From NCBI GenBank assembly GCA_007133875.1, contig SLLW01000351.1, positions 1 to 15,159 on the forward strand: a DNA stretch of 15,159 bases. Reading direction: 5' to 3'. The notes beneath the pieces are model-generated. The model did not search any database. It was not told the origin of the DNA and saw only the letters and a list, made by a program, of their open reading frames with translations. Below, one piece after another: positions 1 through 8,033 of the stretch. Source of the DNA: Balneolales bacterium. Its GTDB lineage: Bacteria; Bacteroidota; Rhodothermia; Balneolales; Natronogracilivirgulaceae. Every line of letters begins with the position of its first letter. Within the stretch, counting starts at the first letter, position 1. The position numbers were made by a program, and so were the translations under genes.

Positions 1-148
1 AGGCGTTGAGATGGTGATGCCGGGCGACAACGTGGCCATGGAAGTGGATCTGATTCAGCCGGTAGCGATGGAAGAAGGACTCCGGTTTGCTATCCGGGAA
101 GGCGGCCGCACTGTAGGTGCCGGTGTCGTAAGTAAAATTCTGGACTAA
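1..148 (+). CDS. tuf: Elongation factor Tu, C-terminal end (5' truncated)
   Basis: This is the last 48 codons of EF-Tu, the GTPase that delivers aminoacyl-tRNA to the ribosomal A site. Reading from base 2, the frame gives [17 protein letters not shown] and ends [16 protein letters not shown] before TAA. These are the hallmark strands of beta-barrel domain 3, and the [11 protein letters not shown] ending is near-universal in bacterial EF-Tu. The GTPase domain lies outside the window. The stop codon is 14 nt before the rpsJ start, so tuf is the upstream neighbour in the same operon, joining the str and S10 clusters. This stretch looks more GC-rich than rpsJ, which could simply reflect codon optimisation of tuf. 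Confidence 0.97.
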   Translation, partial: GVEMVMPGDNVAMEVDLIQPVAMEEGLRFAIREGGRTVGAGVVSKILD

Positions 149-162
149 AACCGATACGTTAA

Positions 163-474
163 GTGGCTACCCAACAAAAAATTCGAATCAAGCTGAAATC
201 TTACGATCACAATCTGATCGATAAATCAGCTGAAAAAATAATAAAAACTGTAAAATCAACTGGTGCTGTGGTTTCGGGACCTATCCCGCTGCCGACAGCA
301 AAAAGTATATTTACAGTGAATCGTTCACCACACGTTAATAAAAAATCACGCGAACAGTTTGAATCCCGGTCACACAAACGTCTGATCGATATTCTCTCAA
401 CCGGTTCACAAACCGTGGACGCGCTGATGAAGCTGGAATTACCTTCCGGCGTTGATGTGGAAATTAAAGTTTAA
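163..474 (+). CDS. rpsJ: 30S ribosomal protein S10
   Basis: S10 (uS10) is a component of the 30S head and in many bacteria also a NusB partner in antitermination. The product is 103 residues, the same length as the E. coli protein. Recognisable segments are [12 protein letters not shown] (residues 5-16), the extended-loop motif SGPIPLPT (38-45), and [14 protein letters not shown] followed by SHKRLIDI in the second half. The start is GTG; no ATG lies in frame between the tuf stop and this codon, and the family begins here. No Shine-Dalgarno sequence precedes it. The first half of the gene is very A-rich (runs of AAA/ATA codons), unlike the tuf end just upstream. Confidence 0.97.
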   Translation: MATQQKIRIKLKSYDHNLIDKSAEKIIKTVKSTGAVVSGPIPLPTAKSIFTVNRSPHVNKKSREQFESRSHKRLIDILSTGSQTVDALMKLELPSGVDVEIKV

Positions 475-497
475 TAAGGAATCAGTTCCTAATTGCG

Positions 498-1127
498 ATG
501 ACTGGATTAATTGGAAAAAAAGTCGGAATGACCAGCATTTTTGATGATGCTGGTAATCATGTTCCCGTAACGGTTGTAGAAATTGAGCCGTGCGTAATCA
601 CCCAGATCAAATCGATAGATGTTGACGGATATGATGCAACTCAAATTGCGGCCGTTGACAAACGCGAAAAACTGGTAAGCAAAGCGTTGAAGGGTCATTT
701 TGCCAAGGCGAACACCACCCCCAAACGTTATGTCCGTGAAATGCGCGACTTTGTTCCTGAAGGAGCAAAGATAGGGGATGTTCTAAAAATCGAAGATATC
801 TTCCAGGAACAGACCTATGTTGATGTAGTTGGGTTGTCCAAAGGAAAAGGGTTCCAGGGAGTTGTCAAACGTCATGGTTTCTCCGGAGTTGGTGGCCGTA
901 CACATGGTCAGCACAACCGAGAGCGTGCTCCCGGATCAATTGGACAGGCATCGGACCCGTCAAAAGTTTTTAAAGGAATTAAGATGGGTGGGCGACAAGG
1001 AAACAGCCGTGTAAAGGTCAAACGCCTGCAGTTGGTCAAAATCCTGCCGGAATCCAATATCATTCTGATCAAAGGAGCGATTCCCGGACCCAAAAATCGC
1101 CTCATAGAAGTTTATAATCACGGATAA
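498..1127 (+). CDS. rplC: 50S ribosomal protein L3
   Basis: L3 (uL3) binds 23S rRNA early in assembly and sends a loop close to the peptidyl transferase centre. The 209-residue product has the expected length. It begins MTGLIGKKVGMTSIFDD, carries VVGLSKGKGFQGVVKRH near residues 110-126, and has the signature GGRTHGQHNRERAPGSIGQ around 132-150. Gln150 matches the glutamine that PrmB methylates in E. coli L3; whether this organism has PrmB is not visible here. A small hairpin (477-490) lies between rpsJ and this gene. Downstream is the unusual 107-nt gap before rplD. Confidence 0.98.
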   Translation: MTGLIGKKVGMTSIFDDAGNHVPVTVVEIEPCVITQIKSIDVDGYDATQIAAVDKREKLVSKALKGHFAKANTTPKRYVREMRDFVPEGAKIGDVLKIEDIFQEQTYVDVVGLSKGKGFQGVVKRHGFSGVGGRTHGQHNRERAPGSIGQASDPSKVFKGIKMGGRQGNSRVKVKRLQLVKILPESNIILIKGAIPGPKNRLIEVYNHG

Positions 1128-1145
1128 TCTCAGCGACATTTTGCA

Positions 1146-1238
1146 ATGAATCATTCACGTCGAATATCAGAAAAACGAACAAGATATTTTCCGTGGGTGC
1201 TCCATCTGACGATTGAAATCAACAAAAGAAACAGATGA
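1146..1238 (+). other. Possible 30-codon leader ORF overlapping the rplD start
   Basis: An ATG at 1146 opens a 30-codon frame filling most of the gap between rplC and rplD. It is rich in Arg and Lys and its second half reads PWVLHLTIEINKRNR. Its TGA stop (1236-1238) overlaps the rplD ATG (1235-1237) in an ATGA arrangement, the geometry of translational coupling. The part covering the repeated element corresponds to [11 protein letters not shown] in the gap before rpmJ. No Shine-Dalgarno sequence precedes the ATG, and codon third positions are as conserved as the others between the two copies, which argues that selection acts on the nucleic acid rather than the peptide. I list it as a candidate only. 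Confidence 0.25.
1191..1225 (+). repeat. Duplicated leader element, copy A (upstream of rplD)
   Basis: An 18-mer ccgtgggtgctccatctg (1191-1208), a 6-nt spacer and the 11-mer gaaatcaacaa (1215-1225) end 9 nt before the rplD ATG. The same arrangement occurs at 11829-11863 before rpmJ, with two transitions in the 18-mer, the same spacer length and no change in the 11-mer. The RNA could form a short hairpin, GUGG/CCAU around a GUGCU loop (1192-1204), with one G-U pair that is A-U in the other copy. Identity after the ATG stops at ATGAAA. It may be a ribosomal-protein leader, a processing site or a duplicated translation-start region; the sequence alone does not decide. Confidence 0.7.
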
Positions 1239-1885
1239 AACTCAACGTATTTAAAACGGACGGAACAGACAGCGGTCGAAAAGCAGAGCTTGACGATGCT
1301 ATCTTCGGTGCAGAACCGAATGATATTGTGATGTTCGAAGATATTCGTTCCTACCTGGCAAACCAGCGAAGAGGAACAGCCAGTACAAAAGGGCGCTCAG
1401 AGGTTCGGGGCGGTGGACGTAAAGCGTACCGTCAAAAAGGGACCGGTATGGCACGAAGAGGAACCATTCGTTCCCCGTTACTGAAAGGAGGGGGAACATC
1501 TTTCGGGCCGAAACCACATTCCTACTCCGTCGGTGTTACCAAGAAAATGAAAAGTCAAGCCCGGTTATCGGCTCTGGCATACAAGGCGCAGGAGAAAGCA
1601 ATCATCGTGGTTGAGGACTTTGATTACGATGAGCCAAAAACGAAAGTGATGGCAGAACTGTTGCAGGCTTTGAAAGTTGATGGAAAAAAAGTACTGTTGC
1701 TGACCCAGGGCAGCAAAAAAGCTGTTTACAAGTCAGGACGCAACCTCCCTAAAGTTATGATACTGGAAGCCAATAAACCGGCTGCATATCAGATATTGAA
1801 TGCCGATGTTGTCGTACTTCAGGAAAGCGCCGTAAAGCAATTGGAAGATAGCATTAACAGAAAGGCTGAGGAGGCGGAAGTATGA
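1235..1885 (+). CDS. rplD: 50S ribosomal protein L4
   Basis: L4 (uL4) is a primary 23S rRNA-binding protein whose extended loop lines the exit tunnel; in gamma-proteobacteria it also represses its own S10 operon. The 216-residue product has the globular N-terminal strand, then the conserved basic loop at about 45-97 (QRRGTASTKGRSEVRGGGRK, then QKGTGMARRGTIRSP and FGPKPHSY). Length and motifs match the family. The ATG is preceded by 107 nt without an annotated gene that contains the duplicated leader element. The 3' end overlaps rplW by 4 nt (ATGA). There is no Shine-Dalgarno sequence. Autoregulation by L4 through the upstream element is possible but is only an inference. Confidence 0.98.
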   Translation: MKLNVFKTDGTDSGRKAELDDAIFGAEPNDIVMFEDIRSYLANQRRGTASTKGRSEVRGGGRKAYRQKGTGMARRGTIRSPLLKGGGTSFGPKPHSYSVGVTKKMKSQARLSALAYKAQEKAIIVVEDFDYDEPKTKVMAELLQALKVDGKKVLLLTQGSKKAVYKSGRNLPKVMILEANKPAAYQILNADVVVLQESAVKQLEDSINRKAEEAEV

Positions 1886-2178
1886 AAAGAGTTCTGATCA
1901 AGCCGTTAATAACGGAAAAACTGACAGGCATTCAGGAAAAAGAAAACAAGTATGCTTTTGAAGTAATCCGTACAGCAACAAAGCCGGAGATCAAAAAAGC
2001 GGTCGAAGATCTCTATCCGGATGTTAACGTAACACGAATTAATACCCTGATAAATCCTGGTAAACCGAAAGGGCGGAATACCCGACGTGGATTCATTGCA
2101 GGAAGAACGACAGCTACAAAAAAAGCGATCATCTCTATTAAAGAAGGTCAGGAAATTGACTTCTTTACAGAAATTTAA
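1882..2178 (+). CDS. rplW: 50S ribosomal protein L23
   Basis: L23 (uL23) sits at the tunnel exit and is the docking site for trigger factor and SRP in bacteria. The product is 98 residues and begins [16 protein letters not shown], the usual L23 opening. It continues with [20 protein letters not shown] (residues 22-41) and [19 protein letters not shown], where the long basic loop follows. The ATG overlaps the rplD stop in an ATGA junction, so it is probably translated by reinitiation; a purine-rich GAGGCGGAAG just upstream may help. Length and order fit the S10 operon exactly. Confidence 0.97.
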   Translation: MKRVLIKPLITEKLTGIQEKENKYAFEVIRTATKPEIKKAVEDLYPDVNVTRINTLINPGKPKGRNTRRGFIAGRTTATKKAIISIKEGQEIDFFTEI

Positions 2179-2189
2179 GGCATAACAGC

Positions 2190-3020
2190 ATGGCAACACG
2201 TAAAGTTAAACCAATGACACCCGGAACGAGACATCGGATTGCACCCGATTTCTCGGATGTCACTACCAATAAACCGGAGAAATCCCTGGTTGTTAAGTTA
2301 CATCGTACCGGTGGGCGTAACCACAGAGGGAAAATTACCACACGACATATTGGTGGCGGGCACAAAAAACGGTACCGTATCATCGATTTCAAGCGTGATA
2401 AATTTGATATTCCTGCAACAGTAAAAACCATTGAGTATGACCCCAATCGTACAGCAAGAATTGCACTGGTTGCTTATGCGGATGGTGAAAAACGGTATAT
2501 CGTTGCGCCGGACAAACTGACTGTTGGTACAAAAATTATCAGTGGAAAATCTGTACCTCCGGAGATTGGAAATGCAATGCCGCTGGAAAACATTCCCCTG
2601 GGAACAACAGTGCACAATGTTGAATACAATCCCGGAGCAGGTGGTAAACTGATCAGAAGTGCCGGTGCAAGTGCACAGCTGATTGCCAAGGCAGAAAAGA
2701 ACGTTACGTTAAAAATGCCATCCGGAGAAATCCGTATGATCAATGGCAAATGTATGGCAACTGTTGGAGTTGTCAGCAATCCCGATCACTTTAATGTGGT
2801 GATGGGCAAAGCGGGTCGAAATCGCTGGAAAGGCGTTCGCCCGACAGTACGTGGAACTGTAATGAACCCGGTGGATCACCCGATGGGTGGTGGAGAAGGA
2901 AAGTCATCAGGCGGCCACCCCCGCTCACCATGGGGGCAGATTGCCAAAGGATACAAGACCAGAAACAAGAAAAAACTTTCTTCCAAGTTTATTGTTCGCA
3001 GAAGAAACCAAAAACAGTAA
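2190..3020 (+). CDS. rplB: 50S ribosomal protein L2
   Basis: L2 (uL2) is among the most conserved large-subunit proteins. It is needed for subunit joining and lies near the peptidyl transferase centre. The 276-residue product shows the N-terminal tail with [25 protein letters not shown] (about 39-63, RNA-contacting), the OB-fold and SH3-like middle, and the C-terminal signature [20 protein letters not shown] (224-243). His230 corresponds to E. coli His229, the residue linked to peptidyl transferase activity. The gene starts 11 nt after rplW with no clear ribosome-binding site. No abnormality is seen. Confidence 0.99.
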   Translation: MATRKVKPMTPGTRHRIAPDFSDVTTNKPEKSLVVKLHRTGGRNHRGKITTRHIGGGHKKRYRIIDFKRDKFDIPATVKTIEYDPNRTARIALVAYADGEKRYIVAPDKLTVGTKIISGKSVPPEIGNAMPLENIPLGTTVHNVEYNPGAGGKLIRSAGASAQLIAKAEKNVTLKMPSGEIRMINGKCMATVGVVSNPDHFNVVMGKAGRNRWKGVRPTVRGTVMNPVDHPMGGGEGKSSGGHPRSPWGQIAKGYKTRNKKKLSSKFIVRRRNQKQ

Positions 3021-3026
3021 TTCGGT

Positions 3027-3302
3027 ATGCCAAGATCACTTAAGAAGGGCCCATTTATACATTACAAACTGCAGCGGAAGGTTGATAAAGCCAACGAATC
3101 CGGCAGTAAAAAGGTCATTAAAACATGGTCCCGCGGTTCCATGATATCGCCGGATTTTGTCGGATTGACATTTGCGGTGCACAATGGCAAACAGTTTATA
3201 CCGGTTTATGTTACAGAGAACATGGTAGGTCACAAACTCGGTGAGTTTGCACCAACCAGAATTTTCAAAGGACACCCGGTCAAAAAAGGTGAAAAAAAAT
3301 AA
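3027..3302 (+). CDS. rpsS: 30S ribosomal protein S19
   Basis: S19 (uS19) forms a head complex with S13 and contacts the A-site tRNA and the central bridge. The 91-residue product begins [19 protein letters not shown] and carries [25 protein letters not shown] and [20 protein letters not shown], the standard family signature near the C terminus. Length is normal. It starts 6 nt after rplB and ends 6 nt before rplV, so tight coupling in the operon is likely. No Shine-Dalgarno sequence is visible. Confidence 0.98.
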   Translation: MPRSLKKGPFIHYKLQRKVDKANESGSKKVIKTWSRGSMISPDFVGLTFAVHNGKQFIPVYVTENMVGHKLGEFAPTRIFKGHPVKKGEKK

Positions 3303-3308
3303 GAGATA

Positions 3309-3710
3309 ATGGAAGATACAGTCACATTAGAAGCGAAGGCTGTTCAACGGTATATCCGTATTTCCCCCAGGAAAGTCCGCCTTGTTGTGGATATGGTTCG
3401 GGGAGAACAGGTTGATGTCGCAATGACCCGGTTGAAATTTGTAAACAAGCGCGGGGCAGAATATGTCTCAAAGGTCATTGGATCGGCTGCTGCAAATCTC
3501 AGGGACCGGTTTGAAGATGAAGCGCTCGACAATGAAGATCTCGTTGTGCGTGAGATATATGTTGATGAAGGTCCGACGCTGAAAAGGATACAACCTGCGC
3601 CAATGGGCCGGGCACATCCGATCCGTAAGCGGACTAGCCACATAACAGTGGTGGTCGGCAAAAAAACGGAATTTGAACTTGAAGACGAAAACGACGTAAA
3701 CGAGGAATAA
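3309..3710 (+). CDS. rplV: 50S ribosomal protein L22
   Basis: L22 (uL22) contributes the beta-hairpin that, with L4, forms the narrow point of the exit tunnel. The product has 133 residues. The first helix region reads RYIRISPRKVRLVVDMVRG (14-32); the tunnel hairpin lies around 92-110 (KRIQPAPMGRAHPIRKRTS), where macrolide-resistance changes are known in other bacteria. A short acidic C-terminal tail, ELEDENDVNEE, extends past the family core, which makes the protein longer than the 110-residue E. coli one. It ends 3 nt before the rpsC start, and the GAGGA near its end serves as the rpsC ribosome-binding site. Confidence 0.97.
   Translation: MEDTVTLEAKAVQRYIRISPRKVRLVVDMVRGEQVDVAMTRLKFVNKRGAEYVSKVIGSAAANLRDRFEDEALDNEDLVVREIYVDEGPTLKRIQPAPMGRAHPIRKRTSHITVVVGKKTEFELEDENDVNEE
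3702..3706 (+). promoter_or_regulatory. Shine-Dalgarno sequence for rpsC
   Basis: GAGGA at the end of rplV lies 7 nt before the TTG start of rpsC, an ideal spacing. It is one of very few clear ribosome-binding sites in this window and supports the TTG as the true start of S3. Confidence 0.65.
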
Positions 3711-3713
3711 GTT

Positions 3714-4454
3714 TTGGGACAGAAAGTTAATCCAATAAGCCTTCGCCTGGGTATCATTCGTGGATGGGATTCCAACTGGTATTCTGAAGAAATGGTACAG
3801 GAAAACCTGAAAGAAGATGAACAACTGCGGAACTACCTGCATGCCCGCCTGAGAAACGGCGGTTTGTCCCGGGTGATCATTGAACGTACCCCGAAACGTG
3901 TATTACTGACACTCATGACGAGTCGTCCAGGTGTCATTATCGGTAAAGGTGGTGAACAGGTTGAGCTACTTCGTGAAGAGCTTCGCAAGGTCACCAACAA
4001 AGACGTTCAGATAAACATCAGTGAAATCAAACGTCCGGAGACTGATGCCAATCTGGTTGCACAAAATATCGCTCAGCAACTTGAGTCACGGATTTCTTTC
4101 CGTCGGGCCATGAAGACTTCGATCGCTTCCTCCATGCGAATGGGAGCAAAAGGGATCAAGATTAAATGTTCCGGAAGACTGGGTGGAGCAGAGATGGCCC
4201 GGGTAGAACAGTACAAAGAAGGCCGGGTGCCACTGCATACGTTCCGTGCCGATATTGACTATGCTACGGCAACAGCTCAAACGATTTACGGAAGTATTGG
4301 TGTCAAAGTCTGGATATTCAAAGGCGAAATTATCGGTGATGTCGATTTGACCCCGTCTGCGGTTACAGCAACTCCGGAAGGAGACGGACAACAGGAGAAG
4401 CGTCGTTCCAAGCGATCTCGTGGAGGAGGTCAGCGTCGCAGGAAAAAGAGCTGA
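3714..4454 (+). CDS. rpsC: 30S ribosomal protein S3
   Basis: S3 (uS3) lies at the mRNA entry channel and contributes to the ribosomal helicase. The 246-residue product begins [13 protein letters not shown], the universal S3 opening, which fixes the TTG codon as the start; the GAGGA 7 nt upstream agrees. The KH domain has the GxxG loop in [10 protein letters not shown] (74-83). The C-terminal domain contains SFRRAMK (128-134), which includes the entry-channel arginines, and [23 protein letters not shown] (154-176). A basic tail ([18 protein letters not shown]) ends the protein and is longer than in E. coli (233 residues). Confidence 0.98.
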   Translation: MGQKVNPISLRLGIIRGWDSNWYSEEMVQENLKEDEQLRNYLHARLRNGGLSRVIIERTPKRVLLTLMTSRPGVIIGKGGEQVELLREELRKVTNKDVQINISEIKRPETDANLVAQNIAQQLESRISFRRAMKTSIASSMRMGAKGIKIKCSGRLGGAEMARVEQYKEGRVPLHTFRADIDYATATAQTIYGSIGVKVWIFKGEIIGDVDLTPSAVTATPEGDGQQEKRRSKRSRGGGQRRRKKS

Positions 4455-4483
4455 TTCAAAAACGTTATAAATAATTATCAATC

Positions 4484-4906
4484 ATGTTAGAACCGAAGCG
4501 AGTAAAAAGAAGAAAGGTTCAGCGGGGCCGGATTCGTAAAGTAGCCGGTCGCGGACACCAGTTGGCTTTTGGCGATTTTGGGTTGAAAGCACTTGAACCG
4601 AAATTCATTACATCCCGGCAAATTGAAGCTTGTCGTGTAGCGATTACACGGAGGCTGCAACGTGACGGCCAGACCTGGATACGAATTTTCCCGGACAAAC
4701 CCATCACCAAACAAGCTGCGGAAACACGGATGGGTAAGGGAAAAGGAGCTCCCGACCATTTTGTGGCTGTTGTCGAACCGGGCCGCATACTTTTTGAAAT
4801 TACCGGAGTGCCGAAAGCCCTGGCCCAGGAAGCGTTGCGGTTGGCAGCGTTCAAGCTCCCGATTAAAACCAAATTTGTTGTTCGCCGCAACTACGACGGA
4901 CAGTAA
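4484..4906 (+). CDS. rplP: 50S ribosomal protein L16
   Basis: L16 (uL16) binds late in 50S assembly and contacts A- and P-site tRNA. The 140-residue product starts [20 protein letters not shown] and contains [23 protein letters not shown] (29-51) and [18 protein letters not shown] (80-97). Arg82 lies where E. coli L16 Arg81 is hydroxylated by RoxA. The 29-nt upstream spacer is A/T-rich and has no Shine-Dalgarno sequence. Position between rpsC and rpmC is canonical. Confidence 0.98.
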   Translation: MLEPKRVKRRKVQRGRIRKVAGRGHQLAFGDFGLKALEPKFITSRQIEACRVAITRRLQRDGQTWIRIFPDKPITKQAAETRMGKGKGAPDHFVAVVEPGRILFEITGVPKALAQEALRLAAFKLPIKTKFVVRRNYDGQ

Positions 4907-4917
4907 GAAACAGACCT

Positions 4918-5133
4918 ATGAAAGCACACGAACTCAGAGATTTATCGATTGCTGAGCTGGAAGCTCGTAAGAAAGACGAACTGGAGTCTCTTCAGAAACT
5001 CTATTTCAACAAAGCTGTTGCCGGACAGGTTGAAAATCCTGCGAATATCAAGAACCATCGCAAGGAACTCGCCCGATTGCACACCGTCATTTCGGAAAAA
5101 CAACGGGCTGAACAGGCCGAAGTCAAAGCATAG
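4918..5133 (+). CDS. rpmC: 50S ribosomal protein L29
   Basis: L29 (uL29) is a small two-helix protein next to L23 at the tunnel exit. The 71-residue product begins [20 protein letters not shown], continues [19 protein letters not shown], and has the second helix [20 protein letters not shown], matching the family pattern (MKxxELRxLSxxEL, then NPxxIxxxRKxIARxxTxxxE). It ends with a short charged tail. It starts 11 nt after rplP and is followed 14 nt later by rpsQ. Confidence 0.96.
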   Translation: MKAHELRDLSIAELEARKKDELESLQKLYFNKAVAGQVENPANIKNHRKELARLHTVISEKQRAEQAEVKA

Positions 5134-5147
5134 AGGATAATCAAAAC

Positions 5148-5417
5148 ATGAGCACGGAAACAACTGCGCGAAATCAACGCAAACTACGCACCGGTCGTGT
5201 CGTGAGTGACAAGATGGACAAATCCATTACCGTTGCCATTGAACGGCAGATCAAACACTCGATATACGGCAAATTCATCACCAAAACCCGAAAGTATATG
5301 GTGCATGATGAAAATAATGAAGCCAAACCGGGTGACCTGGTACGCATTATGGAAACACGCCCATTGTCAAAGCAGAAGCGCTGGCGATTGGTTGAAATCC
5401 TTGAAAAAGCCAAATAA
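5148..5417 (+). CDS. rpsQ: 30S ribosomal protein S17
   Basis: S17 (uS17) is an early 16S rRNA-binding protein with an OB fold. The 89-residue product contains [20 protein letters not shown] (12-31), [19 protein letters not shown] (36-54) and the family signature [20 protein letters not shown] (62-81). A GAGGA (5133-5137) lies 10 nt upstream of the ATG, somewhat distant for an effective ribosome-binding site. Length is typical. Confidence 0.97.
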   Translation: MSTETTARNQRKLRTGRVVSDKMDKSITVAIERQIKHSIYGKFITKTRKYMVHDENNEAKPGDLVRIMETRPLSKQKRWRLVEILEKAK

Positions 5418-5452
5418 CAAGTTATTCTTGTAAGACTAGAAAGTAATTAGCC

Positions 5453-5821
5453 ATGATTCAAACACAGTCCATATTAACTGTAGCCGACAACAGCGGTGCC
5501 AAAAAGGTGATGTGTATTAAGGTGCTTGGTGATTCCAAGCGTCGATATGCCCGCATCGGTGATCTGGTTATCTGCTCCGTCAAAACAGCCATCCCGGGTG
5601 GAACCGTAAAGAAGGGGGAAGTCGTACGGGCCGTTCTGGTTAGAACGAAAAAAGAGTTTCGCAGAAAGGACGGCAGCTACATTCGTTTCGACGAAAATGC
5701 AGCCGTTTTGATTAACAATGATCAGGAGCCCATTGGTACAAGGATTTTTGGTCCTATTGCCCGTGAGCTTCGTGATAAAAATTTCATGAGAATTATTTCT
5801 CTGGCACCTGAAGTACTTTAA
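5453..5821 (+). CDS. rplN: 50S ribosomal protein L14
   Basis: L14 (uL14) forms intersubunit bridges and is the docking site of the silencing factor RsfS. The 122-residue product has the invariant beginning [20 protein letters not shown], the signature [20 protein letters not shown], and the C-terminal [20 protein letters not shown] followed by SLAPEVL. It has the exact E. coli length and no anomalies. The 35-nt spacer after rpsQ holds a weak 5-bp inverted repeat that I do not consider a terminator. Confidence 0.98.
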   Translation: MIQTQSILTVADNSGAKKVMCIKVLGDSKRRYARIGDLVICSVKTAIPGGTVKKGEVVRAVLVRTKKEFRRKDGSYIRFDENAAVLINNDQEPIGTRIFGPIARELRDKNFMRIISLAPEVL

Positions 5822-5834
5822 TTAGAGCTGGATT

Positions 5835-6188
5835 ATGCCGCGCAAAAAGAACAAGCAAAAGAAATATCACATCAAAAAAGGCGACCAGATTGAGGTGATT
5901 TCCGGTAATGACCGGGGTAAACGTGGTAAAGTGTTACGACTGTTCCCCGAAAAAGACCGGGTCCTGATTGAAGGCATTAACATGCGAACCAAGCATCAGA
6001 AGCCTACACAGGAGAACCCTCAGGGTGGAAGAATGAAGCAGGAAATGCCGATTCATATCTCCAATGTCCTGCCGGTCGATCCCGTTAGTGACGAGGCAAC
6101 AAGAATTGGCCGTTCCTGGGTATCTGAAAGTGGAAAAGGACGCTGGGTACGTGTCGCCAAAGTGAGCGGTGAAACGCTCGACAAATAG
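5835..6188 (+). CDS. rplX: 50S ribosomal protein L24
   Basis: L24 (uL24) starts 50S assembly by binding the 5' end of 23S rRNA. The 117-residue product has a basic N-terminal tail and then the KOW motif [20 protein letters not shown] (14-33), followed by [21 protein letters not shown] (43-63) and [10 protein letters not shown]. The C terminus, with [16 protein letters not shown], is slightly longer than in E. coli (104 residues), within the normal range for the family. It starts 13 nt after rplN. Confidence 0.97.
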   Translation: MPRKKNKQKKYHIKKGDQIEVISGNDRGKRGKVLRLFPEKDRVLIEGINMRTKHQKPTQENPQGGRMKQEMPIHISNVLPVDPVSDEATRIGRSWVSESGKGRWVRVAKVSGETLDK

Positions 6189-6202
6189 ATTATAACATCA
6201 CT

Positions 6203-6757
6203 ATGGCAGAAGCAAGATTATATACGGAATACAGAAGCAATATCCTCGATAAACTGAAGAAGGATTTTAAGCTTAAGAACAATTTAGCTGTTCCGAAATT
6301 GACCAAAATCGTGGTTAATGTCGGTGTCGGTGAAGCTGTGGCTGATAAAAAAGTTCTGGATGACGTGGTCAAGAATGTTGCGACCATTACCGGACAACAA
6401 CCGGTCACAACAAAATCCCGCAAATCGATTTCGAATTTCAAACTTCGGGAAGGCATGCCGATTGGATGCAAAGTAACATTACGCGGGAAAATCATGTATG
6501 AATTTCTCGACAGGTTAATCAACCTGGCCCTGCCCCGAACACGGGATTTTCAGGGGGTATCCGATAAGGGGTTTGATGGTCGCGGAAACTACACCATGGG
6601 AGTTACCGAGCACTCCATATTCCCGGAAATCGATACCGATAACCTGGATAGGATACACGGTATGGACATCTCATTTGTCACAACCGCCGAAAATGATGAG
6701 CAAGCATATCAGCTGCTTAAACAATTCGGCATGCCCTTTGTAAAACGAAATAACTAA
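6203..6757 (+). CDS. rplE: 50S ribosomal protein L5
   Basis: L5 (uL5) binds 5S rRNA and contacts the P-site tRNA and S13. The 184-residue product contains [13 protein letters not shown] (34-46), [22 protein letters not shown] with IGCKVTLRG next, [14 protein letters not shown] (105-118) and the signature [18 protein letters not shown]. Length matches the usual 179-185 residues. It is 14 nt after rplX and 8 nt before rpsN. No Shine-Dalgarno sequence precedes its ATG. Confidence 0.98.
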   Translation: MAEARLYTEYRSNILDKLKKDFKLKNNLAVPKLTKIVVNVGVGEAVADKKVLDDVVKNVATITGQQPVTTKSRKSISNFKLREGMPIGCKVTLRGKIMYEFLDRLINLALPRTRDFQGVSDKGFDGRGNYTMGVTEHSIFPEIDTDNLDRIHGMDISFVTTAENDEQAYQLLKQFGMPFVKRNN

Positions 6758-6765
6758 CACGCAAT

Positions 6766-7035
6766 ATGGCCAAGAAATCCTGGATAGCACGTAACGAAAA
6801 GCGCAAAAAAACGGCTGAGAAATATGCTGAGAAACGCAAGGAGTTGAAGGCAGCCGGCGACTATGAAGCGCTCCAGAAACTTCCAAGGGATGCCAGTCCG
6901 ACACGCGTCCGCAGCCGATGTTCTTTAACCGGCAGAAGTCGCGGTTATGTCGGCCAATTCGGTGTCTCCCGAATCAAATTCAGAGAATTGGCTTCCGCCG
7001 GTAAAATACCCGGTGTAAAAAAAGCCAGTTGGTAA
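6766..7035 (+). CDS. rpsN: 30S ribosomal protein S14, zinc-free long form
   Basis: S14 (uS14) is a head protein near the decoding region. At 89 residues it is the long, cysteine-poor type; the short zinc-binding form (about 61 residues with CxxC pairs) is not what is present. It begins [20 protein letters not shown] and has the C-terminal signature [20 protein letters not shown] (49-68), with a single Cys where the zinc form has several. It starts 8 nt after rplE. This type needs no zinc, as do the S4 and L36 proteins later in the window. Confidence 0.97.
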   Translation: MAKKSWIARNEKRKKTAEKYAEKRKELKAAGDYEALQKLPRDASPTRVRSRCSLTGRSRGYVGQFGVSRIKFRELASAGKIPGVKKASW

Positions 7036-7058
7036 TTAACAATTTCTGAACATATATC

Positions 7059-7451
7059 ATGACTGATCCTATATCTGACTACCTTACGCGAATTCGCAAC
7101 GCCCAACAGGCCGGCCACCGCCGGGTTGATATTCCTGCCTCCAAAATCAAAAGAGCCATGACCCAGATTTTGCAGGATAAGGGCTATATTCAGCGTTACC
7201 TGGATATCGATGATAACCAGCAGGGCCTGATCCGTATTTTTCTGAAATACGACCATTACGGCATGCCGGTCATCAAACACTTTTCACGTGTATCCAAACC
7301 CGGCCTCCGCAAATATTGTGTCGCCGATGAAATACCCCGGGTTCACAATGGTCTCGGTATCGCAATACTTACAACATCCCGAGGAGTGATGACCGACAAG
7401 GAAGCTCGGAAACTTCGGGTAGGTGGCGAAATTCTTTGTCACGTTTATTAA
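7059..7451 (+). CDS. rpsH: 30S ribosomal protein S8
   Basis: S8 (uS8) is a primary 16S rRNA-binding protein of the central domain and, in E. coli, the translational repressor of the spc operon at rplE. The 130-residue product begins MTDPISDYLTRIRNAQQAGH and ends with the signature GLGIAILTTSRGVMTDKEARKLRVGGEILCHVY; the stretch from SRGVMTDKEA onward is the family hallmark. Length is exactly typical. I see no obvious S8-binding mimic in the 14 nt before rplE, so control of the E. coli type is not evident here. Confidence 0.98.
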   Translation: MTDPISDYLTRIRNAQQAGHRRVDIPASKIKRAMTQILQDKGYIQRYLDIDDNQQGLIRIFLKYDHYGMPVIKHFSRVSKPGLRKYCVADEIPRVHNGLGIAILTTSRGVMTDKEARKLRVGGEILCHVY

Positions 7452-7463
7452 AAAACTGAAATT

Positions 7464-8018
7464 ATGTCACGAATTGGTTATCTGCCAGTACCGCTGGCCA
7501 AAGGAGTTGAGTTCTCCATTGATCCGACTAACAAAGTTACTGTTAAAGGGGCCAAGGGTGAGCTCTCCCTTCAAGTGGATCCACGACTGAAAGTGGAAAA
7601 GAATGAAAATGAGATCGTTTTAGCCCGAGACTCTGAGGAAAAGAGCACGAAATCAGTACATGGTCTCTATCGTGTGCTTATTTCCAACCTCATAACAGGG
7701 GTAACGGACGGCTTCAAGAAAGAACTTGAAGTGATCGGTGTCGGGTATCGTGCCATGGTTAATGGCAATGTGCTTGAACTGTCACTGGGATATTCTCACC
7801 CCTTCTTTTTTGTTCCACCGGATGGAATTAACATCGAAGTTGACACCAAAACATCCAAGAACCCGCGCATTATCGTTTCCGGTATCGACAAGGAATTGAT
7901 AGGACAGGTTGCCGCAAAAATCAGATCATTGCGTCCGCCGGAGCCTTACAAAGGAAAAGGTGTGCGCTATGTTGGTGAATATGTACGTAAAAAAGCCGGT
8001 AAGTCTGCCGGTAAATAA
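7464..8018 (+). CDS. rplF: 50S ribosomal protein L6
   Basis: L6 (uL6) sits at the factor-binding site near the sarcin-ricin loop. The 184-residue product begins MSRIGYLPVPLAKGVEFSID, has two L6 repeats (about 11-82 and 90-165), with GFKKELEVIGVGYRA in the second, and the C-terminal signature RPPEPYKGKGVRY (157-169) followed by a basic tail. Length is typical. It starts 12 nt after rpsH and lies 15 nt before rplR. Confidence 0.98.
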   Translation: MSRIGYLPVPLAKGVEFSIDPTNKVTVKGAKGELSLQVDPRLKVEKNENEIVLARDSEEKSTKSVHGLYRVLISNLITGVTDGFKKELEVIGVGYRAMVNGNVLELSLGYSHPFFFVPPDGINIEVDTKTSKNPRIIVSGIDKELIGQVAAKIRSLRPPEPYKGKGVRYVGEYVRKKAGKSAGK

Positions 8019-8021
8019 TTC

Positions 8022-8026
8022 AGGAG
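8022..8026 (+). promoter_or_regulatory. Shine-Dalgarno sequence for rplR
   Basis: AGGAG lies 7 nt before the rplR ATG. It is the strongest classical ribosome-binding site in the window and stands out because almost all other genes here lack one. Confidence 0.65.
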
Positions 8027-8033
8027 CTGAATC

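Noticed and set aside
477..490. Hairpin aggaa-tcag-ttcct between rpsJ and rplC
   Set aside because: Only 5 bp, no U-tract and no second copy; too weak for a terminator, although it might slightly affect rplC translation.
5417..5431. Inverted repeat acaag-ttatt-cttgt between rpsQ and rplN
   Set aside because: Five A/T-rich pairs without a following U-tract; not credible as a terminator within an operon.
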